64,000 nt of DNA from Paramicrobacterium fandaimingii (GCF_011751745.2 NZ_CP061170.1:62001-126000); one strand, 5' to 3'; positions 18,470 to 26,868 are shown, numbered from the stretch's first letter. A program made the numbers and translations. Notes: generated by a model not told the origin, from the letters alone.

Positions 18470-18499
18470 ATTGCTCCCCACGGACACGTAGGGAGCAAT
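18470..18499. terminator. Intrinsic terminator
   Basis: ATTGCTCCC (18470-18478) pairs with GGGAGCAAT (18491-18499), flanked by AAAA before and CTTTG after. It serves the Nudix gene and probably the convergent gene ending at 18532. Confidence 0.75.
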
Positions 18500-18531
18500 C
18501 TTTGCCACATGAATCTCAGAGCTAGGTCAGC

Positions 18532-19050
18532 TCAGTTGCTCGGCAGCGAATCGTCGTCGTCGGCGACCCACAGCTCGTCATCGGCGCGGAACGTCTGCCA
18601 CACGGCATACGCAACGCCCGCAGCGGCAACGAAGCCTGCGGTCAGCGCGATCGCACGCCCTGCCCCGGACTTCTTCTTGGGCTCCGGTGCGGCGACCTTG
18701 CCGAACGCCGCCTTGACGCGGCCGTCGCGGGCAGCGTCTCCGAGCGCCATGACGGTGCCGAGGGCGCCGCCCATCGCGGGCAGCACCTTCTTGTCGAAGT
18801 TGTGCTTGGCGACCTGGCGAGCGTCGTACGTCGCGGCATCCACGCGGTGAACGACCGGCTGCAGCCTGTCTTCATACGCACGTGCGAGGCGCGGGGCGAT
18901 CTCGTCGCGGCTGTACGCAGACAGCTGGCGGCTCGCATCACGAGCGACGGAGTTCGCCTGATCCAGCAATTCTTGCTGCGCGGCCCATAGGGCGTTTGCG
19001 TCACCCTTGAGGCGTTTCAGCTGCTTCTTGCGCTTGCGTGTCATGCTCAC
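18532..19050 (-). CDS. Conserved actinobacterial membrane-anchored protein
   Basis: A 172-residue protein. It has a basic N-terminus (MTRKRKKQLKRLKG), a helical region rich in charged residues to about residue 120, one transmembrane segment (AIALTAGFVAAAGVAYAVW, about 132-150) and a short acidic tail ending DDDDSLPSN. Similar proteins stand next to the cyclophilin-rhomboid block in Microbacteriaceae. Its function is not known; topology prediction puts the basic helical part in the cytoplasm. The GTG at 19050 has GGAGG 7 bp upstream; an ATG two codons inside is an alternative. Confidence 0.75.
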   Translation of the reverse strand: MSMTRKRKKQLKRLKGDANALWAAQQELLDQANSVARDASRQLSAYSRDEIAPRLARAYEDRLQPVVHRVDAATYDARQVAKHNFDKKVLPAMGGALGTVMALGDAARDGRVKAAFGKVAAPEPKKKSGAGRAIALTAGFVAAAGVAYAVWQTFRADDELWVADDDDSLPSN

Positions 19051-19154
19051 TGGGGGACCTCCATTGATCTCGTGACAAACGATTCACCCTATCTTGTCAC
19101 GAGAGGCTGGGAGCGTCACAAGAGGCAGGGCATTCATTATGCAAGAATTGACAT

Positions 19155-19697
19155 ATGTCTATTCACACCGCTGTCGCCACGATCCACACAAACTACGGCG
19201 ACATCAAGGTAAATCTCTTCGGCGATCATGCCCCCAAGACCGTCGAGAACTTTGTTGGGCTCGCTACCGGTTCGAAGGACTGGACCGACGAAACCACGGG
19301 CGAGACCAAGACGAACACTCCGCTCTATAACGGCGTTGTCTTCCACCGCATCATTCCCGGATTCATGATTCAGGGCGGCGACCCGCTCGGAAACGGAACG
19401 GGTGGCCCCGGCTACAAGTTCAACGACGAGATCCACCCGGAACTGGGCTTCGCGCAGCCATACATGTTTGCCATGGCCAACGCCGGCACGATCGCAGGTG
19501 AGGGAACGAACGGCTCGCAGTTCTTCATCACTGTCGGTGCGACACCGTGGCTGCAGGGAAAGCACACCATTTTCGGTGAGGTTGCCGACGACGCAGGTCG
19601 CAAGATCGTTGACAAGCTCGCCACCGTGCCGACCGACGCACGCGACCGCCCTCTCGACGACGTGGTCATCGAGAGCGTCGATGTCGAGAACGTCTAG
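19155..19697 (+). CDS. ppiA: Peptidylprolyl cis-trans isomerase, cyclophilin type
   Basis: A 180-residue cyclophilin without a signal peptide, thus cytoplasmic. It has the active-site arginine stretch FHRIIPGFMIQGGDP, the NGSQFFITV segment and the Trp-containing TPWLQGKHTIFGEV. It catalyses proline isomerisation during folding. It lies upstream of rhomboid on the same strand, as in other actinobacteria near the origin (mycobacterial ppiA lies upstream of crgA and pknB). Confidence 0.95.
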   Translation: MSIHTAVATIHTNYGDIKVNLFGDHAPKTVENFVGLATGSKDWTDETTGETKTNTPLYNGVVFHRIIPGFMIQGGDPLGNGTGGPGYKFNDEIHPELGFAQPYMFAMANAGTIAGEGTNGSQFFITVGATPWLQGKHTIFGEVADDAGRKIVDKLATVPTDARDRPLDDVVIESVDVENV

Positions 19698-19708
19698 CCT
19701 GAGGCTCA

Positions 19709-20572
19709 GTGAGCACCTTCCCGACGGGACGCGAGAACTTCTGCTACCGGCATCCTGATCGTCAGAGCTTTGTGCTCTGCCAGCGATGCGGTCGCACTAT
19801 TTGCGCTGAATGCCAAACGCAGGCGCCCGTCGGGGTGGTGTGCCCCGAGTGCATGCGTGAGCAGCGTGCCTCGGCACCCAAGGTCAAATCGGCTGCGGCC
19901 ACCCGCTTTTCGAGCGTCATGCGCCGGGGCTCGGGTCACCCCGCCGTCACCTACGTGATCATCGCGCTGACGCTTTTCGTCTTCGTGCTGCAGCTGCTTC
20001 CGCTGGGAGTCACCGACGCCTTGCTGTACGCCGGTGCGTACAGCATCCCCGAGTTCGGCTCTTTCGAACCGTGGCGGATGCTGACCGTCGCACTCGTGCA
20101 CTCGAAATCGTTCATTCTGCACGTCGCTCTCAATATGTACACGCTGTGGATCTTCGGCAGAATGCTCGAGCCGATGATCGGGCGCTGGCGATTCGCGACG
20201 CTCTACGTCATCACCGCCTTCGGCTCGTCCGTGGGCGTTCTGCTGCTCGACAACCCACTGCAGCCGGTGGTCGGCGCATCGGGCGCGATCTTCGGCCTGA
20301 TGGGGGCGACTCTCGTGATCGTGCACAAGCTGGGCGGAAACATGACGGGCCTTCTGGTGCTCGTCGGCATCAACCTCGTCATCGGCTTCATTCCGGGCAC
20401 GAACATTGCATGGCAGGCACACTTGGGCGGCCTCATCACGGGCGCGCTCCTTGGCCTTGTGTTTGTGAGCACACGTAAGCGCCGGCAACAGACGCTGCAG
20501 AAGCTCGGGGTCGCGGGGGTCGCGGTGCTGCTGCTCGTGCTGACAGTCGTTGGCGCCGTGGTCCGTGTGTAA
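19709..20572 (+). CDS. Rhomboid family intramembrane serine protease with N-terminal zinc finger
   Basis: A 287-residue polytopic protease. Residues 12-50 form a B-box-like zinc finger with CxxC pairs (C12, C24-C27, C32-C35, C45-C48). Six to seven membrane helices follow from about residue 79. The catalytic Ser191 lies in GASGAIFG and the His is H238 in AHLGG. The GTG start at 19709 is 11 bp from the ppiA stop, so the two are cotranscribed. It cleaves membrane-spanning substrates; none is known here. Confidence 0.93.
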   Translation: MSTFPTGRENFCYRHPDRQSFVLCQRCGRTICAECQTQAPVGVVCPECMREQRASAPKVKSAAATRFSSVMRRGSGHPAVTYVIIALTLFVFVLQLLPLGVTDALLYAGAYSIPEFGSFEPWRMLTVALVHSKSFILHVALNMYTLWIFGRMLEPMIGRWRFATLYVITAFGSSVGVLLLDNPLQPVVGASGAIFGLMGATLVIVHKLGGNMTGLLVLVGINLVIGFIPGTNIAWQAHLGGLITGALLGLVFVSTRKRRQQTLQKLGVAGVAVLLLVLTVVGAVVRV

Positions 20573-20632
20573 GCGGCGGCTCGATTCCGCGCGCAGTCTG
20601 GTGTGATGAGCCTGGCTGTGCATTAATGAGAT

Positions 20633-21265
20633 ATGCTCAGTGCCGATTCCGGAGCCCACGTCACGGCGGAGGAGTACGGGGTCGGCAGGGTTGAGGCATT
20701 GTCTGACGGCGTCATCGCGGTTGCCATCACGCTCCTTGTGCTCGATCTGCGTGTTCCCGAGCCGAAAGCTGGCGTGAGCCTGGCTGATCAGCTTGGCGAC
20801 ATGTGGCCCAATTACCTGGCCTATGTCATCTCGTTTTTGGCCATCGGCATCATGTGGATCAGCCACCACGCCACGCTGCGCCGGTTGAGGGCTGCAGATC
20901 ACGTGGTGCTCGTCATAAATCTGCTGCTGTTGCTGTGCATCGTGGCGTTGCCGTTCAGCACATCTCTCTTTGCGACCTATCTGAACGCGAGCGAAGGGGC
21001 GCATGTTGCCGCTGTCATCTATGCGTGCTCGTTCCTTGTCACAGCGCTGATGTTCGTTTCTCTGCAGTACCTCATCGTTGTGCGCCGACCGCACCTGCTG
21101 CGCGAGCCGATCACGCCAGTGCAGCAGCGTGCGCTTCTGCGTCGCGGCGCTCTCTCTGCCCCCGTCTACCTCGTTGCCGCGCTGGCTGGCCTTGTGACCC
21201 CGTACGCCACCCTGGGCATCTGCGTGGCTTTGGGCCTCTTCTATCTTTTGCGAATCAGGGCGTGA
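20633..21265 (+). CDS. TMEM175 family potassium channel-like protein
   Basis: A 210-residue membrane protein of the TMEM175/DUF1211 family. The first helix has the family signature RVEALSDGVIAVA (19-31), the equivalent of the RxxxFSDGV motif. About six helices follow. Bacterial TMEM175 proteins form tetrameric, weakly potassium-selective channels. The usual Phe of FSDGV is Leu here. It stands 60 bp after rhomboid on the same strand and before the non-coding DnaA-box region. Confidence 0.88.
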   Translation: MLSADSGAHVTAEEYGVGRVEALSDGVIAVAITLLVLDLRVPEPKAGVSLADQLGDMWPNYLAYVISFLAIGIMWISHHATLRRLRAADHVVLVINLLLLLCIVALPFSTSLFATYLNASEGAHVAAVIYACSFLVTALMFVSLQYLIVVRRPHLLREPITPVQQRALLRRGALSAPVYLVAALAGLVTPYATLGICVALGLFYLLRIRA

Positions 21266-21581
21266 CGCGGCTGCGTTCGCATAAGCGAGGCACCCAGCGT
21301 GAGTCATTTCACGGCGTCCGTCCACACGTTCTCCACACGTTAACGGGCATTTCTCACACGTCGCCCACAAGCCGTCCCCAGAGTTATCCACAGCCTTGTC
21401 CACAGTGTGGAGAATTACAGACGTGTAACTCGACACCGGTCGGGAAAGTTACTCACAGGAGTTATCAACAGCTGGGGAGAACTACACGGGTGTAATTCGC
21501 CGTCGGCTGGTCGCCTCGCTCGTGGCGATCACCGGTTCCGTCGCGCGTAGGCTGGAGGGAGGTCGAAGAGAGGATGCTTGA
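21266..21581. other. 316-bp non-coding region with a DnaA-box cluster (origin-like)
   Basis: No gene is seen here. Between 21318 and 21470 there are perfect or near DnaA nonamers on the plus strand: TTATCCACA (21384-21392), TTGTCCACA (21396-21404), TTATCAACA (21462-21470) and weaker ones at 21318, 21329, 21350, 21361 and 21449. A reverse-orientation box TGTGGAGAA lies at 21406-21414. Two palindromic elements, TTACA-N4-TGTAA and TACAC-N2-GTGTA, overlap the right side. The cluster resembles an actinobacterial oriC or a DnaA-titration site. There is no obvious AT-rich unwinding stretch, and dnaA/dnaN are not in the window. Confidence 0.6.
21410..21498. repeat. Two copies of a near-palindromic 22-bp element
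   Basis: The copies at 21410-21431 and 21477-21498 both begin GAGAA(T/C)TACA and end with GTGTAA(C/T)TC, and differ at only a few positions. Their cores are TTACA-N4-TGTAA (21415-21428) and TACAC-N2-GTGTA (21483-21494). They flank the TTACTCACA and TTATCAACA boxes. They could be regulator-binding sites for the downstream siderophore-interacting gene or part of an origin. Confidence 0.55.
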
Positions 21582-22409
21582 ATGGTGACACGTGAGCGCA
21601 TACGGCATGAACCCGAGGTTCGGCGCACGACGGTTGAGCGCGTCGATTGGCTGCACGAAACGATGGTCCGCATTACCGTCACGGGCGAGAATCTGAGGGG
21701 CTTCAAGGCTCCGGGACCAAACGATCACGTGAAGGTCTTCTTTCCTGACCCCGCCACCGAGAAGCTCACGACGCCGCAGATGACGGCTGACGGCCTCAAG
21801 CGCCCGACAGATGGTCTGATCCTCTCGCGGGATCTCACCCCTCTTGTGTTCCGCGAGAACAACTCGGCCGGCGTACCCGAGCTCGACATCGACATCGTCG
21901 TTCACGGCGACGACGCTCCCGCAACAGCGTTTGCCGCGCATGCCCACCCCGGCCAGCCGGTGGGCATCGCGGGGCCACGCGGATCAAAACTCGTCCCCGT
22001 CGGCATCCGTCGAGCGGTGCTGATCGCTGACGAGACGGCGCTGCCCGCATTCACCCGCTGGCTCCGGATGCTGCCGCCTGACGTCACGGTCACCTCCATC
22101 GTTCAGGTGAACACCGAAGAGGCAGATCAGTACCTCACACAGCAGCATCGCGACAGGTCGAACATTGAGCTGCTGTATCGCGAAGATGGCCCGGGGCAGC
22201 TGATCGAGGCCGTGCGTTCGCTCGGCTCCATCGGTGATGACACGTACGTGTGGGCTGCGGGCGAGGCAAACGAGCTCGTCGAGGTGCGCCGTCACCTTCG
22301 CCGTGACCTCGGCCTTCCTGCCGAGCAAGTGGAGGTCGAGGGCTACTGGAAGCGCGGAATCGTCAACCTCGATCACCACGCCCCACTCGACCCAAGCGAC
22401 CCTGATTGA
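21582..22409 (+). CDS. Siderophore-interacting protein (ferric-siderophore reductase, SIP family)
   Basis: A 275-residue flavoprotein of the ViuB/SIP family. The N-terminal FAD-binding barrel has the VDWLHETMVRITVTGENL start and the NDHVKVFFPDP segment. The C-terminal NAD(P)H domain has VLIADETALPAFTRWL and the typical VWAAGEANELVEVRRHL, followed by the C-terminal GYWKRG signature. It reduces Fe(III)-siderophore to release iron in the cytoplasm. Its stop overlaps the next gene's ATG (TGATG), so both are cotranslated. No DtxR/IdeR box is evident upstream. Confidence 0.93.
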   Translation: MVTRERIRHEPEVRRTTVERVDWLHETMVRITVTGENLRGFKAPGPNDHVKVFFPDPATEKLTTPQMTADGLKRPTDGLILSRDLTPLVFRENNSAGVPELDIDIVVHGDDAPATAFAAHAHPGQPVGIAGPRGSKLVPVGIRRAVLIADETALPAFTRWLRMLPPDVTVTSIVQVNTEEADQYLTQQHRDRSNIELLYREDGPGQLIEAVRSLGSIGDDTYVWAAGEANELVEVRRHLRRDLGLPAEQVEVEGYWKRGIVNLDHHAPLDPSDPD

Positions 22410-22939
22410 TGGGCCACGAGATCGTCGACGTCGACGCATCTGCGCCGGGTCGCACGGTGCGAGAGCGATACCGGATGCTCTCGGGCCGTGCCGCGAAGGG
22501 TGTCGCCGTCGTGACGGCCGTCGCCGCGCGATACGACCACGCAACGACGGTCACCGACTACCTGTCGGTGTCATACGACCCGCCGACGATGCTCGTGAGC
22601 CTCTATGGGCTGTCGCGCACGGTCGAGGCTGTCGAGGAGTCTGGCCGGTGGGCTCTGAGTCTGCTCGCGAGCGATCAGCGCACGATCGCCCAGGAGCTCG
22701 GCGAACTCGGAGCGCCGCTGCGGGGCTTGCTTGCGCGAACGCCGCATTGGCGACGTGAGCCAGGAGCGCCCGCCATCATCGAGGGCAGCGTTGCCTGGTT
22801 CGAGTGCCGCACGACGGCCGTGCACACGGCGGCGACGCACCAGCTTGTCGTCGGAGAAGTGGTGGCAATGGGGCGCAGTGACGACCACGGTGCACAACCG
22901 CTCGTCTACTACCGTTCCGAATTCGGCACGACAACATAG
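22409..22939 (+). CDS. Flavin reductase family protein
   Basis: A 176-residue FMN-binding split-barrel protein (flavin reductase-like). Characteristic parts are the N-terminal FRxxxxxxxxGVAVVTA-like segment (YRMLSGRAAKGVAVVTA), TDYLSVSYDPPTMLVSLY, and the C-terminal HQLVVGEVVAMG. It supplies reduced FMN from NAD(P)H or acts as a small FMN oxidoreductase. Its start overlaps the SIP stop, suggesting a shared role in iron or flavin reduction. It ends in a hairpin shared with crgA. Confidence 0.87.
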   Translation: MGHEIVDVDASAPGRTVRERYRMLSGRAAKGVAVVTAVAARYDHATTVTDYLSVSYDPPTMLVSLYGLSRTVEAVEESGRWALSLLASDQRTIAQELGELGAPLRGLLARTPHWRREPGAPAIIEGSVAWFECRTTAVHTAATHQLVVGEVVAMGRSDDHGAQPLVYYRSEFGTTT

Positions 22940-22941
22940 CA

Positions 22942-22967
22942 AGGGCCCCCGTCGAAACGGAGGCCCT
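22942..22967. terminator. Bidirectional hairpin terminator
   Basis: AGGGCCCCCGT (22942-22952) pairs with ACGGAGGCCCT (22957-22967) around a CGAA tetraloop, with one mismatch. It lies just after the flavin reductase stop and before the convergent crgA end. Confidence 0.7.
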
Positions 22968-22988
22968 GTGCGAGAAGTCTGTGCGTCG

Positions 22989-23243
22989 CTATCTCCAGCG
23001 TGTGGTCATGAGAAAGCCGATGAAGGCGATGCCGAAGCCGACCAAAATGTTCCACGAGCCGAGAGCGGCAACGGGCAGGAGACCCTGCGAGAGGTAGAAC
23101 ACAATGATCCAGGCGAGCCCGATCAGCATGAACCCGAACATCACCGGCTTGAACCACACCGGGTTCGGTGCGTCGTCACCGCTGCGCTGAGCCTGCTGCT
23201 GCTGTGCGCGAGCCGCTGTAGCCTTGTTCTTCGTGCGTGCCAT
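22989..23243 (-). CDS. crgA: Cell division protein CrgA
   Basis: An 84-residue protein with a polar N-terminus rich in Gln/Arg (TAARAQQQQAQRSGDD) and two transmembrane helices (about 35-54 and 62-80). The signature NPVWFKPVMFGFMLIGL and the C-terminal SWNILVGFGIAFIGFL identify CrgA, which coordinates septum peptidoglycan synthesis with FtsI, FtsQ and FtsZ. Opposite orientation to its plus-strand neighbours, next to sortase and pabA, is the conserved actinobacterial arrangement. Confidence 0.95.
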   Translation of the reverse strand: MARTKNKATAARAQQQQAQRSGDDAPNPVWFKPVMFGFMLIGLAWIIVFYLSQGLLPVAALGSWNILVGFGIAFIGFLMTTRWR

Positions 23244-23288
23244 GCCAGCCATTCTATCTATACATGATCGATCAGTAGAATCAGCCCC

Positions 23289-24095
23289 ATGGTACATGGT
23301 GACCCGGCGAATGCGGTCGGCGAAGGCCGAGCGAGCAGACGTCGTTCTGCCAGGCAGCGCTCCGCGGGGTCGCGCCCCCGTGTGACGGTGATCGGGGTGC
23401 TGGGCGAGCTGCTCATCACCGCTGGCGTGCTCATTCTGCTGTTTCTCTTCTGGCAGCTGTGGCTCAACGACATCATTGTCCGGGCTGAGCAAGACGATGT
23501 TGCGCACGATCGAGCACAGAGCTGGCTCTCCGATGCACCAGAGGCTCCCGCCCCGATCGTGACCGACGACGGCACCGAGGTGTATGAGCCGATCATTCCC
23601 GAGCCGGCTGCCGACACAGAGATCTTCGCAGTGATGTCTATTCCGCGCTTCGGAGCCGACTATGCCGCCGATGTGGCGGGAGGCGTCACGCGGTCGGGAA
23701 CGCTTGACCCGATCGGGCTCGGCCATTACCTGAATACGCAGTCACCGGGGGAGCCGGGCAACTTCGCTGTTGCGGGGCACCGCACAACGTATGGCAAGCC
23801 CCTCAACCAGATCGCTGAGCTGCGGGTCGGCGACGCGATCGTGCTGCAGACCAAAGACGGCTGGTACACGTATCGGTTTCGCACTCTCGAGTACGTGACG
23901 CCGCAGTCGGTTGACGTGCTCAATCCCATTCCGCAGCGTGACGAGGCTGAGGTGACAGACAGCTTCATCACGCTCACGGCGTGCAGCCCGATGTATTCGG
24001 CCGCTGAGCGCATCATCGCGTATGGCACGTTCGAGTCGTTCACTCCAGCGGCGGTCGGCCCGCCGGCATCCCTCACCGAAAGTCTGGAGGACTGA
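23289..24095 (+). CDS. srtE: Class E sortase
   Basis: A 268-residue sortase. Residues 1-32 are basic and cytoplasmic, followed by one transmembrane segment (about 33-56, VIGVLGELLITAGVLILLF) and an extracellular sortase domain. The catalytic triad is H164 (AGHRTTYG), C232 (TLTAC) and R241. Class E enzymes of actinobacteria recognise LAxTG-type signals and anchor proteins to peptidoglycan or assemble pili. No substrate with a sorting signal is seen in the window. It is followed after 2 bp by a small membrane protein gene, as in related genomes. Confidence 0.95.
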   Translation: MVHGDPANAVGEGRASRRRSARQRSAGSRPRVTVIGVLGELLITAGVLILLFLFWQLWLNDIIVRAEQDDVAHDRAQSWLSDAPEAPAPIVTDDGTEVYEPIIPEPAADTEIFAVMSIPRFGADYAADVAGGVTRSGTLDPIGLGHYLNTQSPGEPGNFAVAGHRTTYGKPLNQIAELRVGDAIVLQTKDGWYTYRFRTLEYVTPQSVDVLNPIPQRDEAEVTDSFITLTACSPMYSAAERIIAYGTFESFTPAAVGPPASLTESLED

Positions 24096-24097
24096 CC

Positions 24098-24256
24098 GTG
24101 TATGCAGCACTGTGGCGTGCTCTGCCTGGCCCTGTTGTCGTCAAGCTCATCATTCTGCTTGCGCTCATCGCGGCTGTGCTCTACCTGCTCTTCGCCTTCG
24201 TCTTTCCGTGGGTGCAGACGCTCATTCCCGTGCCCGACGCCACGCTCAACGAATAG
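24098..24256 (+). CDS. Small single-pass membrane protein
   Basis: A 52-residue reading frame from a GTG at 24098, two bases after the sortase stop, with GGAGG just inside the sortase end as ribosome-binding site. The product starts MYAALWRALPGP, has one hydrophobic helix (about residues 14-37, VVKLIILLALIAAVLYLLFA) and ends VPDATLNE. Length, coupling and position between sortase E and pabA match small proteins found here in other Microbacteriaceae. The function is unknown; assisting the sortase or membrane kinases is inference only. Confidence 0.75.
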   Translation: MYAALWRALPGPVVVKLIILLALIAAVLYLLFAFVFPWVQTLIPVPDATLNE

Positions 24257-24265
24257 AATTGCCGC

Positions 24266-24940
24266 ATGACTCGTGTTCTCGTCGTCGACAATTACGACAG
24301 CTTCGTCTATACCCTCGACGGCTACCTGCAGCAGATCGGTGCGGAGACCGAGGTCGTGCGCAATGATGCTTTCGGCGAGGCGGATGCCGCGGCGTACGCC
24401 TCGACGTTCGATGCCGTGCTGCTGTCGCCTGGCCCGGGAAAGCCGGCGGATGCTGGAGTCTCGATCTCTCTCGTGCATGCGGCCATTGCCTCGGGGCAGC
24501 CGCTGCTGGGGGTCTGCCTTGGCCATCAGGCGATCGCCGAGGCGTTCGGAGGCGTCGTGACGAACGCTGTGGAGCTGATGCACGGAAAGACGTCGCAGGT
24601 GACGCATGATGAGAGCCCGTTCTATGCGGGGGTTCCGCAGCCGTTCACGGCGACGCGCTACCACTCGCTGGCCGTTGTCGACGGCACGGTGCCCGACGAT
24701 CTCGTTGTCAACAGTCGCACGGACGGCGGCGTCATCATGGGTCTGCATCACCGCCGTCGGCCTGTCTTCGGAGTGCAGTTCCACCCGGAAAGCGTCCTGA
24801 CGGAGGGCGGCTATCGTATGCTCGGAAACTGGCTCGAGACGGCGGGGCTTCAGAATGCCGCTCATATTGCGTCGGAGCTTCATCCGCTGATGGCGACGGA
24901 TGCTGCGCCTGCGGTGGCTCAGCCGACGCCGTCAGCCTGA
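24266..24940 (+). CDS. pabA: Anthranilate/aminodeoxychorismate synthase component II (glutamine amidotransferase)
   Basis: A 224-residue class I glutamine amidotransferase subunit. It has DNYDSFVYTL at 8-17, the oxyanion strip LSPGPGKP, nucleophile Cys84 in GVCLGHQA, and the His-Glu pair in FHPES near residue 178. It delivers ammonia to the chorismate-using partner TrpE or PabB. Position next to pknB is the conserved location of the gene annotated trpG/pabA in actinobacteria; no component I gene is nearby, so folate versus tryptophan use cannot be decided. The C-terminus has a 20-residue Ala/Pro tail. Confidence 0.93.
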   Translation: MTRVLVVDNYDSFVYTLDGYLQQIGAETEVVRNDAFGEADAAAYASTFDAVLLSPGPGKPADAGVSISLVHAAIASGQPLLGVCLGHQAIAEAFGGVVTNAVELMHGKTSQVTHDESPFYAGVPQPFTATRYHSLAVVDGTVPDDLVVNSRTDGGVIMGLHHRRRPVFGVQFHPESVLTEGGYRMLGNWLETAGLQNAAHIASELHPLMATDAAPAVAQPTPSA

Positions 24941-24955
24941 CGCACCCTCGCCTCG

Positions 24956-25031
24956 GCGAACGACGTGCATAGCTGCGGACATGGTGCAGCGGTGTGCTCA
25001 GGCACTATGTCCGCAACGATGCACGTTCCGC
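24956..25031. terminator. Long imperfect hairpin between convergent pabA and pknB
   Basis: The left arm carries CGTGCAT and GCGGACAT (24964-24984), and the right arm ATGTCCGC and ATGCACG (25007-25025) in inverted order. The structure spans about 70 bp and sits between the two convergent genes, so it probably ends both transcripts. Confidence 0.6.
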
Positions 25032-25035
25032 GGCG

Positions 25036-26868
25036 TCAGCCGTCCTCGCGAATGGCGACGCCCTGCGTGTTCGGTGCGCTCTGGCCGCCTTCGTTGCCCT
25101 TGCCCTTGCCGTTGTTGCCGTTGTCGCCACCGCCGCCATCGCCGCCGCCGTCGTCAGCCGCGCCCGTGCAGTAGGTCAGCTCGATCGTCGAGTGCTGCGG
25201 AACCTCGCCGGGGCCAATCGATTGGGAGGTGACGGGGCTGCCGCCCGCGGCCACGCAGGAGTCATCGCCAACCTCAATCACAGTGAGTGCGTATTTCTCA
25301 CCCTCAAGCTCCTGCCGTGCGGTTTCGAGAGCCTTCCCTGTCATATCAGGAACCGTCACCATGCCGTCTGAGATCACGATGTCGATCGTGCTGCCCTCTG
25401 CGACTTCTTCGCCGACGCCAGGCGACGTCGACAAGACGGTGTCTGCCGGGACAGACGGCGAGTTCTCAGAGCTGATCGAGCCCACCTCAAGCCCGGCATC
25501 CTCGATCGCGGCTTCAGCTTCGTCGAGCGGCATGTTCGCGACGTCGGGGATCGCGTTGAGATCGGCTCCGGTGGAAATGTACACCTTCACCTGCGTGTTG
25601 GGGGCCACTCGAGTGCCGGCCTCGGGGTCGAGAGAGATCACCTCCCCCGCGGGAACATCGGTGCTGGCTTCCTCGTACTTGGTCGGAAGCAGGTCGAGAT
25701 CGGTGAGCGTCTTCTCCGCGCTGTCCCACGTTGTTCCGGCAAGGCTGGGAATCGTGCGCGATGCCGAGGGCACCTGCGCGGCCTGAGGCAGCGTCATCAC
25801 CCACCAGAGCACGGCAAGCATGATCACGGCGACAACGGTCACGCCAGCCCAGATCCAGACGACAGGTGGGCGACGCTGCGTGCGCGTCACTGTATCGTCG
25901 TTCGTGAGCTGCCGAAGCGCCTGCTCTGTGTCGTTCACCGGCGGAGGTGCGGCGCCGAAGAGCTCGGTCGCCACGTCGTCAACGTGCCCCATCGCCACGG
26001 TGTCGAGCGGAAGGTGTCCGTCGGCCGCCATGCTGAGTGCTTCGCTGAAGTCGTTCGCCGTCTGGTACCGCTGGTAGCGGTCTTTGGCGAGCCCGGTGAG
26101 CACCACCTTGTCGATGGCGGGAGTCACTGCGCTGTTCAGCGTCGACGGCTTGACCGGGGTTTCGCTCACGTGCTGGTAGGCGACAGAAACGGCAGTGTCA
26201 CCGACGAAGGGGGCTCGCCCCGTGAGCATCTCAAAGAGCACGACGGATGCTGAGTAGATGTCGGTGCGAGCGTCGACGGTCTCGCCCTTCGCCTGCTCAG
26301 GCGAGAAGTATGAGGCGGTGCCGAGAATCTGCGTCGTCTGCGCAACGGTCGACGACGTGTCGCTGACCGCGCGAGCGATACCGAAGTCCATCACCTTGAC
26401 GGTGCCTTCGGGGGTGATCATGATGTTGCCCGGCTTGATGTCGCGGTGCACGACGCCGGCACGGTGCGAGTACTCGATTGCGGTGAGAATGTCTTGTGTA
26501 ATGCTCAGTGCCTCGTCCACGTCGAGTGGACCCCGCGCAATCAGGTCTTTGAGCTGGTGCCCCTGCACGTATTCCATGACGATGAAGGGCTCTCGCTCCA
26601 CCTCGCCGTTGTCGCGCCGCACCGACTCTTCGCCTGCGTCGAAGACGCGAACGATGCCCGAGTGAGACATGCGCGATGCAGATTGTGCTTCTTGGCGAAA
26701 GCGGGTGCGGAATGCGGGGTCGCGGGCGAGCTCAGACTTGAGAATCTTGACGGCGACGTTGCGGCCCAGCTTGGTGTCGCGCCCTTTATAGACGACAGCC
26801 ATGCCTCCTCGTCCGATGACGGAACCGATGCGGTACCGCCCAGCGAGGATCCGCTCTTCGTCAACCAC
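25036..26868 (-). CDS. pknB: Serine/threonine protein kinase PknB with PASTA domains
   Basis: A 610-residue transmembrane kinase. The kinase domain (about 11-275) has the Gly loop GRGGMAVVYKG (19-29), Lys41, HRDIKPGN (D143) and DFG at 161-163. A membrane helix lies near 347-370 (VVWIWAGVTVVAVIMLAVLWW). The outside part holds three PASTA repeats that bind muropeptides, beginning IPSLAG, IPDVAN and VPDMTG. A Gly/Asp/Asn-rich tail follows. The family usually has four repeats; three are seen here. The GTG at 26868 has GGAG upstream. A 121-bp gap separates it from pknA, so an extra promoter is possible. Confidence 0.95.
   Translation of the reverse strand: MVDEERILAGRYRIGSVIGRGGMAVVYKGRDTKLGRNVAVKILKSELARDPAFRTRFRQEAQSASRMSHSGIVRVFDAGEESVRRDNGEVEREPFIVMEYVQGHQLKDLIARGPLDVDEALSITQDILTAIEYSHRAGVVHRDIKPGNIMITPEGTVKVMDFGIARAVSDTSSTVAQTTQILGTASYFSPEQAKGETVDARTDIYSASVVLFEMLTGRAPFVGDTAVSVAYQHVSETPVKPSTLNSAVTPAIDKVVLTGLAKDRYQRYQTANDFSEALSMAADGHLPLDTVAMGHVDDVATELFGAAPPPVNDTEQALRQLTNDDTVTRTQRRPPVVWIWAGVTVVAVIMLAVLWWVMTLPQAAQVPSASRTIPSLAGTTWDSAEKTLTDLDLLPTKYEEASTDVPAGEVISLDPEAGTRVAPNTQVKVYISTGADLNAIPDVANMPLDEAEAAIEDAGLEVGSISSENSPSVPADTVLSTSPGVGEEVAEGSTIDIVISDGMVTVPDMTGKALETARQELEGEKYALTVIEVGDDSCVAAGGSPVTSQSIGPGEVPQHSTIELTYCTGAADDGGGDGGGGDNGNNGKGKGNEGGQSAPNTQGVAIREDG

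Noticed and set aside
19706..21436. A 576-codon open frame on the minus strand
   Set aside because: It is antisense to the rhomboid and TMEM175 genes, rich in His/Arg/Gln/Asp as typical of a shadow frame in GC-rich DNA, and has no family pattern.
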